The notes under the pieces are model-generated. The model made no database searches. It was given only the letters and a program-made list of their open reading frames with translations, and had not been told where the DNA came from. A DNA stretch of 64,000 nt from Casuarius casuarius (taxonomy: Eukaryota > Chordata > Aves > Casuariiformes > Casuariidae), in NCBI GenBank assembly GCA_003342895.1, contig PTFA01000042.1:3475423-3539422 (forward strand). The letters run 5' to 3'. Below, piece by piece: positions 13,613 through 25,118 of this stretch; position 1 is the first letter of the stretch; every line of letters starts with the position of its first letter. Made by a program: the position numbers and the translations under genes.

Positions 13613-16600
13613 CTGGAGGCAAGGAAAATAAAATAAGACACAGAAATATGGACCACCATACATGAAGACATACAAACATTCTTCTGAAAACATTTATATT
13701 CAAGCAATCTCTTCCACTTCAACATGGGAAAATTAATTTCATTTCCTTTTCCAAGATGGAATTCTGTTGCCTGCTTAATCTGGTCTGGCCTGACCACTTG
13801 GTAGTCACTTGTTAGACTTGACACCAAGCTCCTTTGTGGATTAATCAGCCTTAATCTTTTCCTACAACAGAGTTTGTGACAGTTTGGCTAGATACGAAGC
13901 ATGGCGTACATACATTCTTCTGCATTATGCAAGTTCTTCAGCACGCTAAGTTTCTTCACTGCAAGCCCTTTAACCCATCACTGAGAGTGGAGTTCAAGAA
14001 TAAAGCAACAGTTAAGAAAGGAACATCTACTGATTTCTCAGTGGATTAACTGCTAGAAGGGTTCATAACTTCAGCTAACAGGAGCTTCACTACCATTACT
14101 TCAACTTTAGACAAAAGGGGTTATTAGGTAGCTGAAACAGAAGTGTATAACTCAAAAAAGCACATACCTAAGAAAAGACTAATCACAGTACAAAATGCAG
14201 TTATAACTATGCTCTGTTGCCACAGCCAATGATAGAGCTAGTACACATTTCTGTAGAAAAAGTTTTAAACATAAATTAAAAATGCACTACCTATACACAT
14301 AATTTTATTCATCTACACTTTGACCTTTCTCTATTTTAGGCTATTTAGAAATAAATTTTATTGAATGTGAAATAAAGAGATGAATTACTGGGAATATTAC
14401 CACTGGTGATGCACTGAAACAACTGTTACATATTGACAGAAATTTTTCTGGAGATATCTAATGCTATTTTGAGAGATGTGATGTGAAATGTTTGCCATCT
14501 CTTTAGAACACTGTAACCTAATAGCCCAAGAACATGGATGCTGGGACTTCTTTCCACCAAGTATGGAGCTTAGATTTCGAAGAGTCCTGCTTTTCCTAGA
14601 GACAAAACAGTCTTTTTCACATGTATATCTCCATTTTTTCAAAGAAAATTTTAAACTGGACAGGAACTAATTTACAAAAATAAATAAAAGTAAGATAACG
14701 GTATCAAAAGATAAACTAATTAAACAATATACTGAATGTAAACCAGGAAAAGAAGTAAAAATTACCTAATCACTGATTGAAACTACCGATAATTTACATA
14801 TCAAATTTGAACTGGAAGAAGAAAACTCAAGTAACATTCTGGGGGCAAAAGTGTAAGAAGCACAAGAGGATGCTGAAATGTATGGACAAATGATTCCTTA
14901 AAAATATTACAAGATGAGCACAGCTACCAAAACAGCACCTGAGGATACAATTCTAAATCTGGCCCTCTTCATCATACTCTCCTTTTCAGGATAATAGCTA
15001 TCCTGAAAAAGATATATAAGCCCACAAAAATTAGATATTATATTCTACTGAAAATAAAGTATTAGAGATTCTTGACCTGAAATTTTCTAAGAGGAAGACA
15101 TTTGACTTTCATTTAAACAACTTCTCTTGATGCACAATTTCACGTAACACTGTTGCATACAAATGCCTCCTCTAACCCAGTACGTGCCCCTCCTTCCCAT
15201 TACTGCAGTGACTTGGAGCCTCAATTTTGAAGTCTTTCTAAGCAAGTTCCTAAGCTAGGACTAAACTATCTTGACCTTGAACAAGATGTCCCTCAGCTCC
15301 AGTCCAATTCTTTAAAACGCACAAACTGCAATTAACAGCTAACTTCCTATAAATAGCTATCTATCCAAGGAATTACTCCAATTTTCCAAATCCCATTGTT
15401 ATATCCGTACAGAATAAGAAATGTGTTTCTGTTTCTAACACCTTTCTATGGATTTTCCATCTTCAAAAACTACATCTTCTAAAGTTTCAGATGGACATTA
15501 CTTCTCATGTGACACACTGTATGCTGAATGTCAACAGACTCACTGGTTTGCAGCCTTGTAGTATGGGTAGGAAAGCATAATATGAAGAAAGGAATATTTT
15601 TTTTCCCAGCACAGTCTAGCACTAGCTTCTAAATCCCAAAAGGACCTAACAGTGATTCAGTCAGTAGTTAAATTTTACTTACAGAAAAATTACTTCTCAT
15701 TTCTTCATTTTCTAAAGCTCCAACTGAACTCTCTCTGTTTAACTTCTTGGACAAAATATGCTTTAAATATTTTTCTCCCTTTTTCTTTTTGGCACATGCA
15801 CAATACACAATGAGGTGACATTAAAGGTTTTACGAGCATTTCTTTGAGAGATCTTCATAAACCACTTGTATCTTCACTTAGAGTAGTATCATAGCTTTGA
15901 CAGACTGCTGATAAATTCTTTACATACAGTCCTACTTGTTTTACCCACATAGTAACTTATTCGCTGTTGGCAACTCTTAGAAAAATCATAGCTTTAATTC
16001 TTGTGAAGGAGGATATGGAAACTGTGCTTAAGCAGAAAGCACCTTTTCCTATTGCTTTCTGAAAATAAAAATTCACTTAGCATGAATGTCTGAACATGCA
16101 AAGTCCTAAACACAAAAACGCAATTTTAACTCACATAAGAATGGATTTACAGGCTTATAGAAACAGACGTTAACTTAAAAAAAAGGTGCTTAAAGTATTT
16201 TTAGTTCTAAACAAACAGTGAAAGTGTTTGATACGATGCATCAGAAAATCCTGTGTACCTTTGCCACAGCATATTTTAAGAAAGAACTGAAATAGCAAGT
16301 ATTTACTTAAGTGCAATATTATATTATTACAAATATGCTGTACAATTTGCAACATTCATCCTTTTAATATGAGTATATTCATTCAAGTGATTTTTTTCCA
16401 TAGCTTTAGGCTTCCTTCTTGATTTCATCTTCTCACTTCTAATGCATATTGAACCATTTATGATTTGTTATGTGCATATAATTACAAATCCATTTTCCCC
16501 ATAATGTTTATTGAACGGATCAGAAATATAAACATGGGTAATTTATAATATACGTATATAATGTATGTAATTTAAAGCAGTGTTTGATTTTTAGAAATTT

Positions 16601-16802
16601 CTAAGAACTACAAAAAATTTACAACATTAATTTTTTTCAAGGAAGCAAATTTTCAAGGCCCGTCCAAATGCTCACTAGAAAAAGTAATTTTTACTACAAG
16701 AACATCCTTTACACAATTAAAAGTACAAAAGCATGGATGCTGAACCGATGTGTTTTTGTACCCACAATTACACAGTCACACAGAATATCAGAGAGGTTCA
16801 TT

Positions 16803-16933
16803 TTTATATAATATATAAAATATATAAGCTTATACAAAATACATATAATATATAAGCTTATACAAAAAGCTTAAATATATAAGCTTATAAAATATACAAG
16901 CTTATACAAAATATATATAAGCTTATACAAAAA
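16803..16933. repeat. AT-rich minisatellite built on TATAAGCTTATA
   Basis: The 12-base perfect palindrome TATAAGCTTATA occurs at 16823-16834, 16851-16862, 16878-16889 and 16916-16927, with a one-base variant near 16895. Copies are separated by ACAAAA/ATAT spacers at an average spacing near 25-30 bases. Each unit is self-complementary, so both strands can fold. It lies in the 32-kb HLCS intron. Confidence 0.85.
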
Positions 16934-18050
16934 GTCAGGGCTAACCTTTATTTCAACCCCATTAGCAAGGAATATAATCAGGGCAGAACCAGAACTGAGT
17001 GATTTGCTGCTACGCGCAAGATTCAGCTTTGAATTCAGAACAGGGAACCTCACACCATTAGTGGCTGCAGGCAGAAAGCAAACCTATCCCCAGCTGCGTG
17101 CACCGTTCTGCAGCAACCTCTGGTGGCCATTTAAACGAAAGGTGTTGCTTCCAAGAACTGCCTGGCCTTACCTCCCTCTGGGACCAGCACCGGTATGGCA
17201 TACGCAAGGCACTGAACTGAAGCACCAGGTAAGGGAATATCTGAGCTCCTGGCCACTGCTTACCCCGAGCTGTAGTTCATTATCAAAATCTTAAAACATG
17301 CAGAAGCAAGCTTTGAATGAGTATGCAAGCAAAAAAGCAGTTCTGGTTATGTATTGAGGCAGTGGCAATGGTATCTACAGGTACTTACACGTACAATCAT
17401 ACTAAAAACTATGCTATGTATAGTATCAGGAAGATACTTGTAAATATAATAACTACACATTTTAGGGTGGCAGAAACATATTCTGAAATTGGTATTCTTC
17501 ATTACTCCACCAGCTCAAGCAAGAAGAATAAAAATGAGGACAAATTTAATTTCCTATAAAACTGTTCATTTTTCAAACCACATTTGATATGTACCATCCT
17601 CTAAAGCAAAGACGCTCCCTTCTGCTCTGTCATAAAGGAAGAGTAAAATCTGAGATTTCAGCTGGATAATCTGATGACAAGAAAGCTAAGCAGCTTTTCA
17701 CAGTTAAAATAATCAACTACAAAGTTAGCATTTATGACAGGAAATTTTTTTAGATCACACTTTAAATTACAAATCGCAACACATTTTCTACGCACTGTAA
17801 AAAAATGATCAAAACCAGGAAAGAACTCCACTAAGAGGAACTGCACATTTTTTCTCACTAATAAATTGTCCCCAAATAGTCCAAGGTGCAACCTGGAATC
17901 CCTCAGCACAGGAACCCGGAGTAATCCAAAATTTCCAAGTGGCGACAGGCTAAACGATCCAGTACAGAGGGATAAACTCCTCAACAAGCACAGTTTTGAC
18001 TGTCAAAGTGAATGTGTCACTAAATGAAAAGTTGCTGTGAAGCAGTTAAG

Positions 18051-18095
18051 GAAATATAAATATAAATTCAACACAGAAATATAAATATAAATTCA
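18051..18095. repeat. Short tandem duplication, period 25
   Basis: GAAATATAAATATAAATTCA is present at 18051-18070 and again, identical, at 18076-18095 with ACACA between them. It is a small local duplication in AT-rich intron sequence. Confidence 0.8.
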
Positions 18096-19698
18096 AAAAA
18101 TTCATAGAAATAAAGAGTTCAGCTACTGAATGCTATCTACCCTCAGTTCCTCCACTGAGCAGCATCAAGGTTTATTAGGGGCCATTGCACCAGGGGTTCA
18201 AGGTCTGTTACCACAAGTTGCTGAACTAAAGTTGTAACAGCAATTGTAAGGGGGAAAAGGAAGAGTAAAAGCTACATTTTGTTAATGACTTAACATCTGT
18301 TTTCTATGATTTTAAGCATTTGGTCAAGTATGTGAAGCAATTGTTGCATAACAAGTTCTCTTTTGCTGTTTAAAAATCTTTTTATTTTTGTAATCATTAG
18401 TTTCACTTTTTCCTAATGCTTATTTAGCAGTTGAGATTGAACAAAAAGGAGAAAACGGGCAGACGTAAGAGACAAAAACCAGCTGCATATGGACCCTTCT
18501 CTGTTGTAGTGTAAAATAACAGAAAATTATAGCTCCTGATGGGCATGGTTTTATTTGCCCCTGGGCTCTATCAACCAATGAGACTTATGCACAAAGCACA
18601 AACTTTCAGTTATAATGGTTAAAAATAGATCAAAATAAAATGTTGGAATTTGGGATTATTTTATATATATTATATTTACTTTTTTCATTTATATACGCAT
18701 GTTCACATATACATGTAGATAGAAATACGCATCTCTCTCATCAGGCATGTTTGGGAGCTGCTCTTTTCTACCAAACTGTGTGACGACAGATGTTAAATTA
18801 AGTATCAATGGAATTCTTTGTTGAGACAAAATTTATCTTAGCTATTGCTTTTTGAGTAAGTGAGGCCAAGTACTCATTTTGTGAACATATAGCTAGGAGA
18901 TATCACACTAGTAAGTTAGCATTTTTATTTAACAGTTTTTCCCTTTCATTTTCATAAATGTAATTATTTCCAATGAACTGTCTCTGCTTTCGCTTCACTG
19001 TACTTACCAGACTTAGAAGCTGATCTTAAAAGAAATGTAATTAACATACCTACATTGTACAGATTTCAGAAACTACTCTATTTTACATCTTCTTTATACA
19101 TTTGCTTTTTTTGTAAGTAATTGGATTTTGTTGCACTACAGTCAAAACTTTACAGTTAAGTAAGTAGATAAAGATAAACAACAAAATTAATCAGGACGAA
19201 AACTTTCATTTATAAACTTTGAAAAGATATACTCACTGAATTCACTTGTTGAATAACAGCCAAAAATATTCCTGTTCTTACGGAATCTAATGAAAAACAG
19301 TGAGTTTCCTTATTTCCTCAAAATAAGTATTTTTAAACTGAACCACGGTGAAAACAACTGCATTTCCAAGGAGTAGCATTGAAAACATTAAAAAAAAAAT
19401 AGAGCTGCAATACAAAAAGTACCAACTACAGCTCCATAAAAGACAGCACCTCAAAGTGAAAACAGGTATCTGTTTTTGTATAATCTCTTCTTTTACATAT
19501 ATTCATCCTTAACACCTGAAATCTTTCTGAATAAACTTACACCAGTTTTTTCAGAAATGAAAGAATTTCAATTATAGTAGGAATAACCCACTAGGCTAAC
19601 GTTATTCTCTGTTTCTTAAGAATTGGTTAACTGTGGGTATAACTTAGACTGGAGTCACTAGGATGACTACGAGCTTTTAGAGATGTATTCAAGCTTGG

Positions 19699-19793
19699 TT
19701 TAAACCAACTAACTAGCTGAGTTACCGCCAGTCGCACAGTCACCACGGTGCAGAACTCCACAGACTCAGCTCTACAGAGCTAGCTAGTTTAAA
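19699..19793. repeat. Imperfect inverted repeat, about 95 bp
   Basis: The left part (TTTAAACCAACTAAC then TAGCTGAGT, 19699-19722) is partly complementary to the right part (ACTCAGCT then CTAGCTAGTTTAAA, 19763-19793). The centre of about 40 bases has several CpG dinucleotides. It could be a remnant of a small inverted-repeat transposon or simply a hairpin; the arms have gaps, so confidence is modest. Confidence 0.4.
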
Positions 19794-22651
19794 TCTATTG
19801 CAAGTATACCTGGGAGTCTATGTGGCTGTCACTGCAGACAGACTCTTAATTAAAACAAAAATCAAGAACAGAGAATAATGTAAACAAGCTAAAATCTGAA
19901 CAAATACACCAAAAACATGCAGTGCCTATGTAAAAACAAACCTATAAAACCCCGTAAGTCATCAAAAATTTTCCAAGAACAGAAACTTCCCAACAGAGGA
20001 GGATCCAAGACTAGTAACTTGGAACAAAGAGTATCTAGGCCATCATGACCCAAAACAGTACTTCTAAAACACAGGGGAATAACTCATTTCCCAGCTTTCC
20101 AACAAGAGCATTGAAGATGGACTACACAGCACAATGCAATGCCAGGTGAAGCTACCTGAATTGGCCTTTTATTCACATTAGCTGTCCTTCCCAGCCTCTC
20201 AACAGGGTTAATTAGCCTGAAAAAGAGAAAGGACTCCGATAGCAGTCATATGCCTTCCTTTCTCCAAATGTGATCATTCAGAGCTAACGCCTGGCTGCCT
20301 GCACAGCACGGCCCGTGTACTGTAGATCTGAATCTCAGAACATTGCTATTTACTAAAGAATGCAGAAGAGAAAGCAAGTACACCTCTAAACCTGCACTAC
20401 TTAGTGTGCTGGGTACATCTGAGCATAGAGGAAGGCATGAGGGATACGTAAAAAAAAGGATAGGCTTCTAGCAGAAAAGGACAAGAAAGAGGGAAGATGC
20501 AAGAATTTAGCAGAATTTAATCTAAATAGTATTATTTTTTGCTGTCTCACCATCTCTCCCATGTGCTTATACTGGCTTCCAGAAATGATATGGGAACGCT
20601 CCGACAACTAGTTTAACAACCACAGGTCAGTCTATACAAAACAGCCTTGCAGAAATTTTTGCAGATTTTTGTCTAACTTTTTGAGATACTGAGTTTACAG
20701 CAAAACACATAACCATGTATATTTATTAACTGCAAACGAGTGAAGATTACACAGGGATAAAGTACAGGTCATTTAGAAGAGGACATGAATAGCCCATTTC
20801 AAGCATAACCATTTTTATAGACATCACACCTTCATACGGCTAACCTGCTGTTTTTCTGAATTGGCTGTTATCACATATGAAGTATTGGGTTCAGATATGA
20901 CCTTAAATGCATATATTTTATGTGAATTTGTCTGTAACGGTACTGATAGAAAAGAATAAATAATCAAGTGTTGCACAGCATTTGGAATCTGATTTCAATT
21001 TTAAAATACGAAAATACACACATACATAAATACACATACAAAATATACCCTCCTTGCATTACACAGCTTTGCTTAACAGCCATACAAGTTTAAAGGTGTT
21101 AAATTAGCCACTGGAGAGCTCCAATAGCATCCCCTGAATCCAATACAAACAAACTGAAGTCCAACATGGTAGTAAGCAGTAGGCTGGCGCCAGCAAAAAA
21201 CCTGGAGTGGCAACTCCAGCCCAGAATGCTAGCAACTTAGGAGGCCAGCAGCAGGAAAAGTCAGCTATTAGCACAAGAGGGCAAGGTTTTGGCAGACCTT
21301 TCTGACTAATGAGGCACACAAAATGCTTTTCTGATGCTGTCTATGTTTTTACTTCCTGCAGTAATGGCATATTTTGAGATCTGAAGAGGATGGCAATTTC
21401 ATAACACAACCATAAATCCAGCTTAAAACCACGTTCATACTTAGTCCATACAGAAAAATGCTAAAACAAATAGATAATAAATAGCACCAAAAATGTTACT
21501 GCATATATACAGAAGTAGCAGAAAGAATGTGAAGTTACACTATCCTTATTGTTTTCATACCCCAGCATATCTATATTACCTTTTACTGAAGTTTTGTAAT
21601 ATTTTATAAATATTTAGTACCACAACCACTCTTTCAAAGGCATTACTTTCGTTTACAAACTAGGAATACGCAGTACAAAGTCTCCCTCTTTCAGAAAAGA
21701 CTGAATAGGGAGAAAAATAACTTCTTGACAGATCAGATGAGGAAAGGAAAAGATGCACTCCTGGTGAGCACGGCCTAGATTAAACACTATCAATACACAG
21801 GAACTTAAAGAATAGGCCTCCTGTAATCTCCTCCACTGTTCCATAGAAATGCTTGCAAAGATGGGAGTAAGATTACTTTTCCTTCCCAAGGAAAATAGTA
21901 CTGGCAAAAAAACAGCCACTGCAATTCAGTAATTGTTCAACAGGACATAGGAAGGCTGTAGATACCAGATCTGTTGTTTGCGTTTTTGTGCCAAAGTCAA
22001 TGGCTGTCTCTAATCAGACAATCATGTTAAGAGATTTCATTAGATAGCAATAATCATTCTTTAAATAATGTTCAGATGTTATTAACATGCAATAAATGTA
22101 ACCAAATTATATGTCAAAGCTTGGAGTCCTGACCAGTCACCCTTTTACATTTAAATATGTATAAGACTCAACATGGATTTTTGCAACNAAAAAAAAAAGA
22201 ACAGAACTGCAAAACACAAAGACTATTCATAACACAGAAACATTTGAAATCTAATTTGAAATATATGAACTGTTCACTTGAATTAACTTTCAGAAAACAT
22301 ACATAGAAACACATTTCCTCTGATATCAATTGCTTATGGTTCATTTCAAAATTCAGTCCCTGTTCAAGGAAATCAGTAAAACAGAGCAAGCTACAGAGTT
22401 TCCCTCCACTGAAACCCTGACTGGCTGATTTTAATCCAGCCTCACATTACTTATACCATTTCACTTGGGTTGCTTTGTTGTTATTGTTATTTTTAAATAG
22501 GAAGACATCTTTTAGGTGCAGTTACTAATCTAGGCTTCTGTGCATGCAGCAAGCAGAGGGCCAGTATTTTCATGATTCTATATTTTAGTTCATAGCATAA
22601 AAATTTTCCTAAGGAGAGAAATTCCCATTTCTCCCCATCCTCCTTTCCTCA

Positions 22652-22674
22652 CCCTCCCCACCCCCCTTCCCCCC
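22652..22674 (-). other. G-quadruplex-type tract on the HLCS sense strand
   Basis: The plus strand has C runs at 22652-22654, 22656-22659, 22661-22666 and 22669-22674, separated by 1, 1 and 2 bases. The minus strand, and therefore HLCS pre-mRNA, has four G runs with very short loops, which is a strong quadruplex pattern. It is followed on the plus strand by an A run at 22675-22683. Confidence 0.75.
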
Positions 22675-23989
22675 AAAAAAAAATTCAGTAAGGTTTTACT
22701 ATAGCACAACTGAGGGTGCAGCCTCATTCCACATTCTCATGAACTTTGGCAGCTCGTTGGCTGATTTGCTATGCATTCTCAGGATACTACAGAACTGGGA
22801 AACTTCTTTCAGTTTATTAATAACCTTTTTACACTTCCTAAACCCAGACACTTAGTAAAATACAAGATGATCCCATAAGTTATCTTTTACTTTTTAAAAC
22901 AAATTTGGAAGGGCACTTAGAAACAGGGCAGGGCTCAGCAACTTTGTAATGCACAACCAACTGGATTTCCAGAGACCCCTAGTAGTTTGGGTAGTTACTT
23001 TAGTCTGTTATACTTTCTCAAGAGAGGCCAAAAAAAAAAAAAAAATCATTTTTAAGGGACCATTCCAGATACTGTTTCTTATTTTTGTCTCCACACCTCA
23101 ATGTGTGTGTGGTTTTTTTTTTGTTTTTTGTTTTTTTTTTAAATTACATTACAGTAACAGTTATCCAACGTGTCATCTCAGTAGTCTGGGGAGTGGAAAC
23201 AGTCATGGATAGAAGCAAGGCCATTTTGCCAAGTGACCTGTAGAATGCAGAGTACAGAAAATGGAAAGAATTTTAACAAACTAATTTTTAATTACTGTTT
23301 ATTGGACTTGTTCAAGATTGGCAAGAAATTCTTATCTTTTATCTCAGCTACATTTCTTCAAAGAAGCAGTATCTTCAGACTTGGACCCAGTCTTAGTCTG
23401 CATATTTGGCAACTGCTTATGAATGTGTGCCTATGTTTGAATCCAAAACTAAATTTAGCTTAAAACAAAAAACACCAAACACACACCCACACCCACACAC
23501 CTGGATGCAGGCAGAAAAGCAATTTACCCACGTGCAGCAGCCCATGCTAAAAGCAGTTTGCAGTGCCTAGGCCAGAGAAGTTACTGACCAATGAAAAATA
23601 TATAATCAGGTGTTACCTCCCTGATATGGTGACAAAAGCAAGCTGTCAAGTTAAAAAGACAACAGTAAGAAATCAACTAGCAATGAGAAGTGCTCTTCAT
23701 ATCAAAAGTCTTCTACGTATGTACCCTTCCGTTTCTAATACAGTGTTACGCCAAGGCATTAGGTTCCTAGAAGGTACATACTACCATCCATGCATGCAAA
23801 ACAAATACAAGCCACAAAGAATCTCATTTCTTCTTTATTGCTGTATCTCTCTAAAGTATCTAAAATTTGAAAATGGATGGAACAATTTATTAGAGATACA
23901 AAAAGTATGTGTATCATATCACCTGAAGCATTTGCTTTGATACATCCATTTTGATATCAAAGTACTGCCATGTATGGTCCCTCTCAGCG

Positions 23990-24130
23990 TAACAGCCTTT
24001 GAAGCTGCAGGCCGACAGCCGCTACAGCAGGCCGCCGCACTATCCCCAAGGAAAAGAGGGGCTGGGCAGAGGCACAAGGACAGCTGAGCAACACTGTAAG
24101 GTGCATCGCGGCTTTTGCTTTCCGTGCTCA
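23990..24130. other. Small CpG-enriched patch
   Basis: About nine CpG dinucleotides fall within roughly 140 bases (for example GCCGACAGCCGC, GGCCGCCGC and ATCGCGGC), whereas the surrounding intron is strongly CpG-poor. Both strands have open frames over it (23999-24280 plus, 23919-24215 minus), as expected of GC-rich DNA with few stops. No protein domain is recognised. It may be a cryptic regulatory patch or an old insertion; the sequence alone does not decide. Confidence 0.4.
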
Positions 24131-24645
24131 GCTGCAGCACAAGAGTCTGGAAGCAATCTGCCCAGCAGCTGCTCTCATCAACAAACTGTTTATTGTAAGA
24201 AAGTGGCTGGGTCAAAGGCTAAACATCATCCAGAACTGAGTGCGTACCTTAAAAAAAAAATTGAAGCCATCCATGCATAAGAAAATAGCACATTACATAT
24301 GAAAGAGAACTATGCTCCATTCTGAAAGGGCAAAAGTCTATTTAAACAAAAACTCCTTAATTTGATGAAGCAATATTTTACAATGTTGCAAGGATTTACT
24401 CTGGCTTATGCTGATTTTGAGACCTGTGCAAGGTAACTAATGAAAACAAGAGGTATTCAGCTTAAAATGCCATCTATATTTTATGGTAAAAATAGATATT
24501 TAATAAAAAAATTAAAAATATTTTATTAACACTGAATAAGAAGTTTCATGCACAGAAAAAAAAATCCCTTTAATACATCGCAAATACAAGCTCAATGTTT
24601 TACCTATGTAATTTGAAAAACTAGCTTAGGCTCAATATCAGTTTT

Positions 24646-24679
24646 ACACACACACACACACACACACACACGGGGGGGG
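24646..24679. repeat. (AC)13 microsatellite followed by G8
   Basis: Thirteen AC units run from 24646 to 24671, directly followed by eight G at 24672-24679. A pure dinucleotide run of this size is likely to vary in length between individuals. Confidence 0.95.
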
Positions 24680-25016
24680 AAGTTTTATGATACAGGTAGT
24701 AGAGTAAGATAACATACTGAACACATGCATATCAAATCCTTTGTCAAGCCCTTGCTAAGCCAGTTTCAGATCTTATTTGAAAACTTTCAATTGCAATAGC
24801 ACATATTCACATGTCAATAAAACTTCTCTTCTAGAATTCACAGCTCTGGCACAAAAATCACTAGAGGATTGAACTTAATCTTGTTTCAAATAAAGGGCAC
24901 TTAACAAGTTATAATTGTATGCTATCTTTAGACTACATTTAAGTACACAAACATTAAAAAAAGAACATAGAGGAACAAAAAAACATGTGCATCAAATATT
25001 TATACTTAAGTATAAA

Positions 25017-25118
25017 TTCATGTACTTAAATATAAATATTCATATACTTAATATGTACATACATTTAAAGTACATATTTATTCTTAAGTATATGAATATT
25101 TATATTTAAGTACATGAA
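25017..25118. repeat. Perfect 35-bp inverted repeat with 32-base loop
   Basis: The arm at 25017-25051 (starting TTCATGTACTTAAATATAAA) is the exact reverse complement of the arm at 25084-25118 (ending TTTAAGTACATGAA), with a 32-base AT-rich spacer at 25052-25083. A further 14-base palindrome, TATACTTAAGTATA, lies just outside at 25001-25014. The block is flanked by an imperfect direct repeat, GAACATAG..GAACA..GTGCATCAA, at 24963-24995 and 25116-25143. The arms could form a long hairpin or cruciform. A 64-codon frame over it (24915-25109) is merely open AT-rich repeat. Confidence 0.95.

Noticed and set aside
17004..17294. 96-codon plus-strand frame in a locally GC-richer patch.
   Set aside because: No domain, no clear splice sites, and it overlaps the edge of an AT minisatellite. 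Not supported as an exon.
23470..23500. C-A rich run (ACACCC units) considered as interstitial telomere-like sequence.
   Set aside because: The unit is not TTAGGG/CCCTAA; it is ordinary CA-rich low complexity.
23563..23940. 125-codon plus-strand open frame.
   Set aside because: No recognisable family, and it lies inside an HLCS intron with AT-rich composition. There is no supporting splice or promoter signal.
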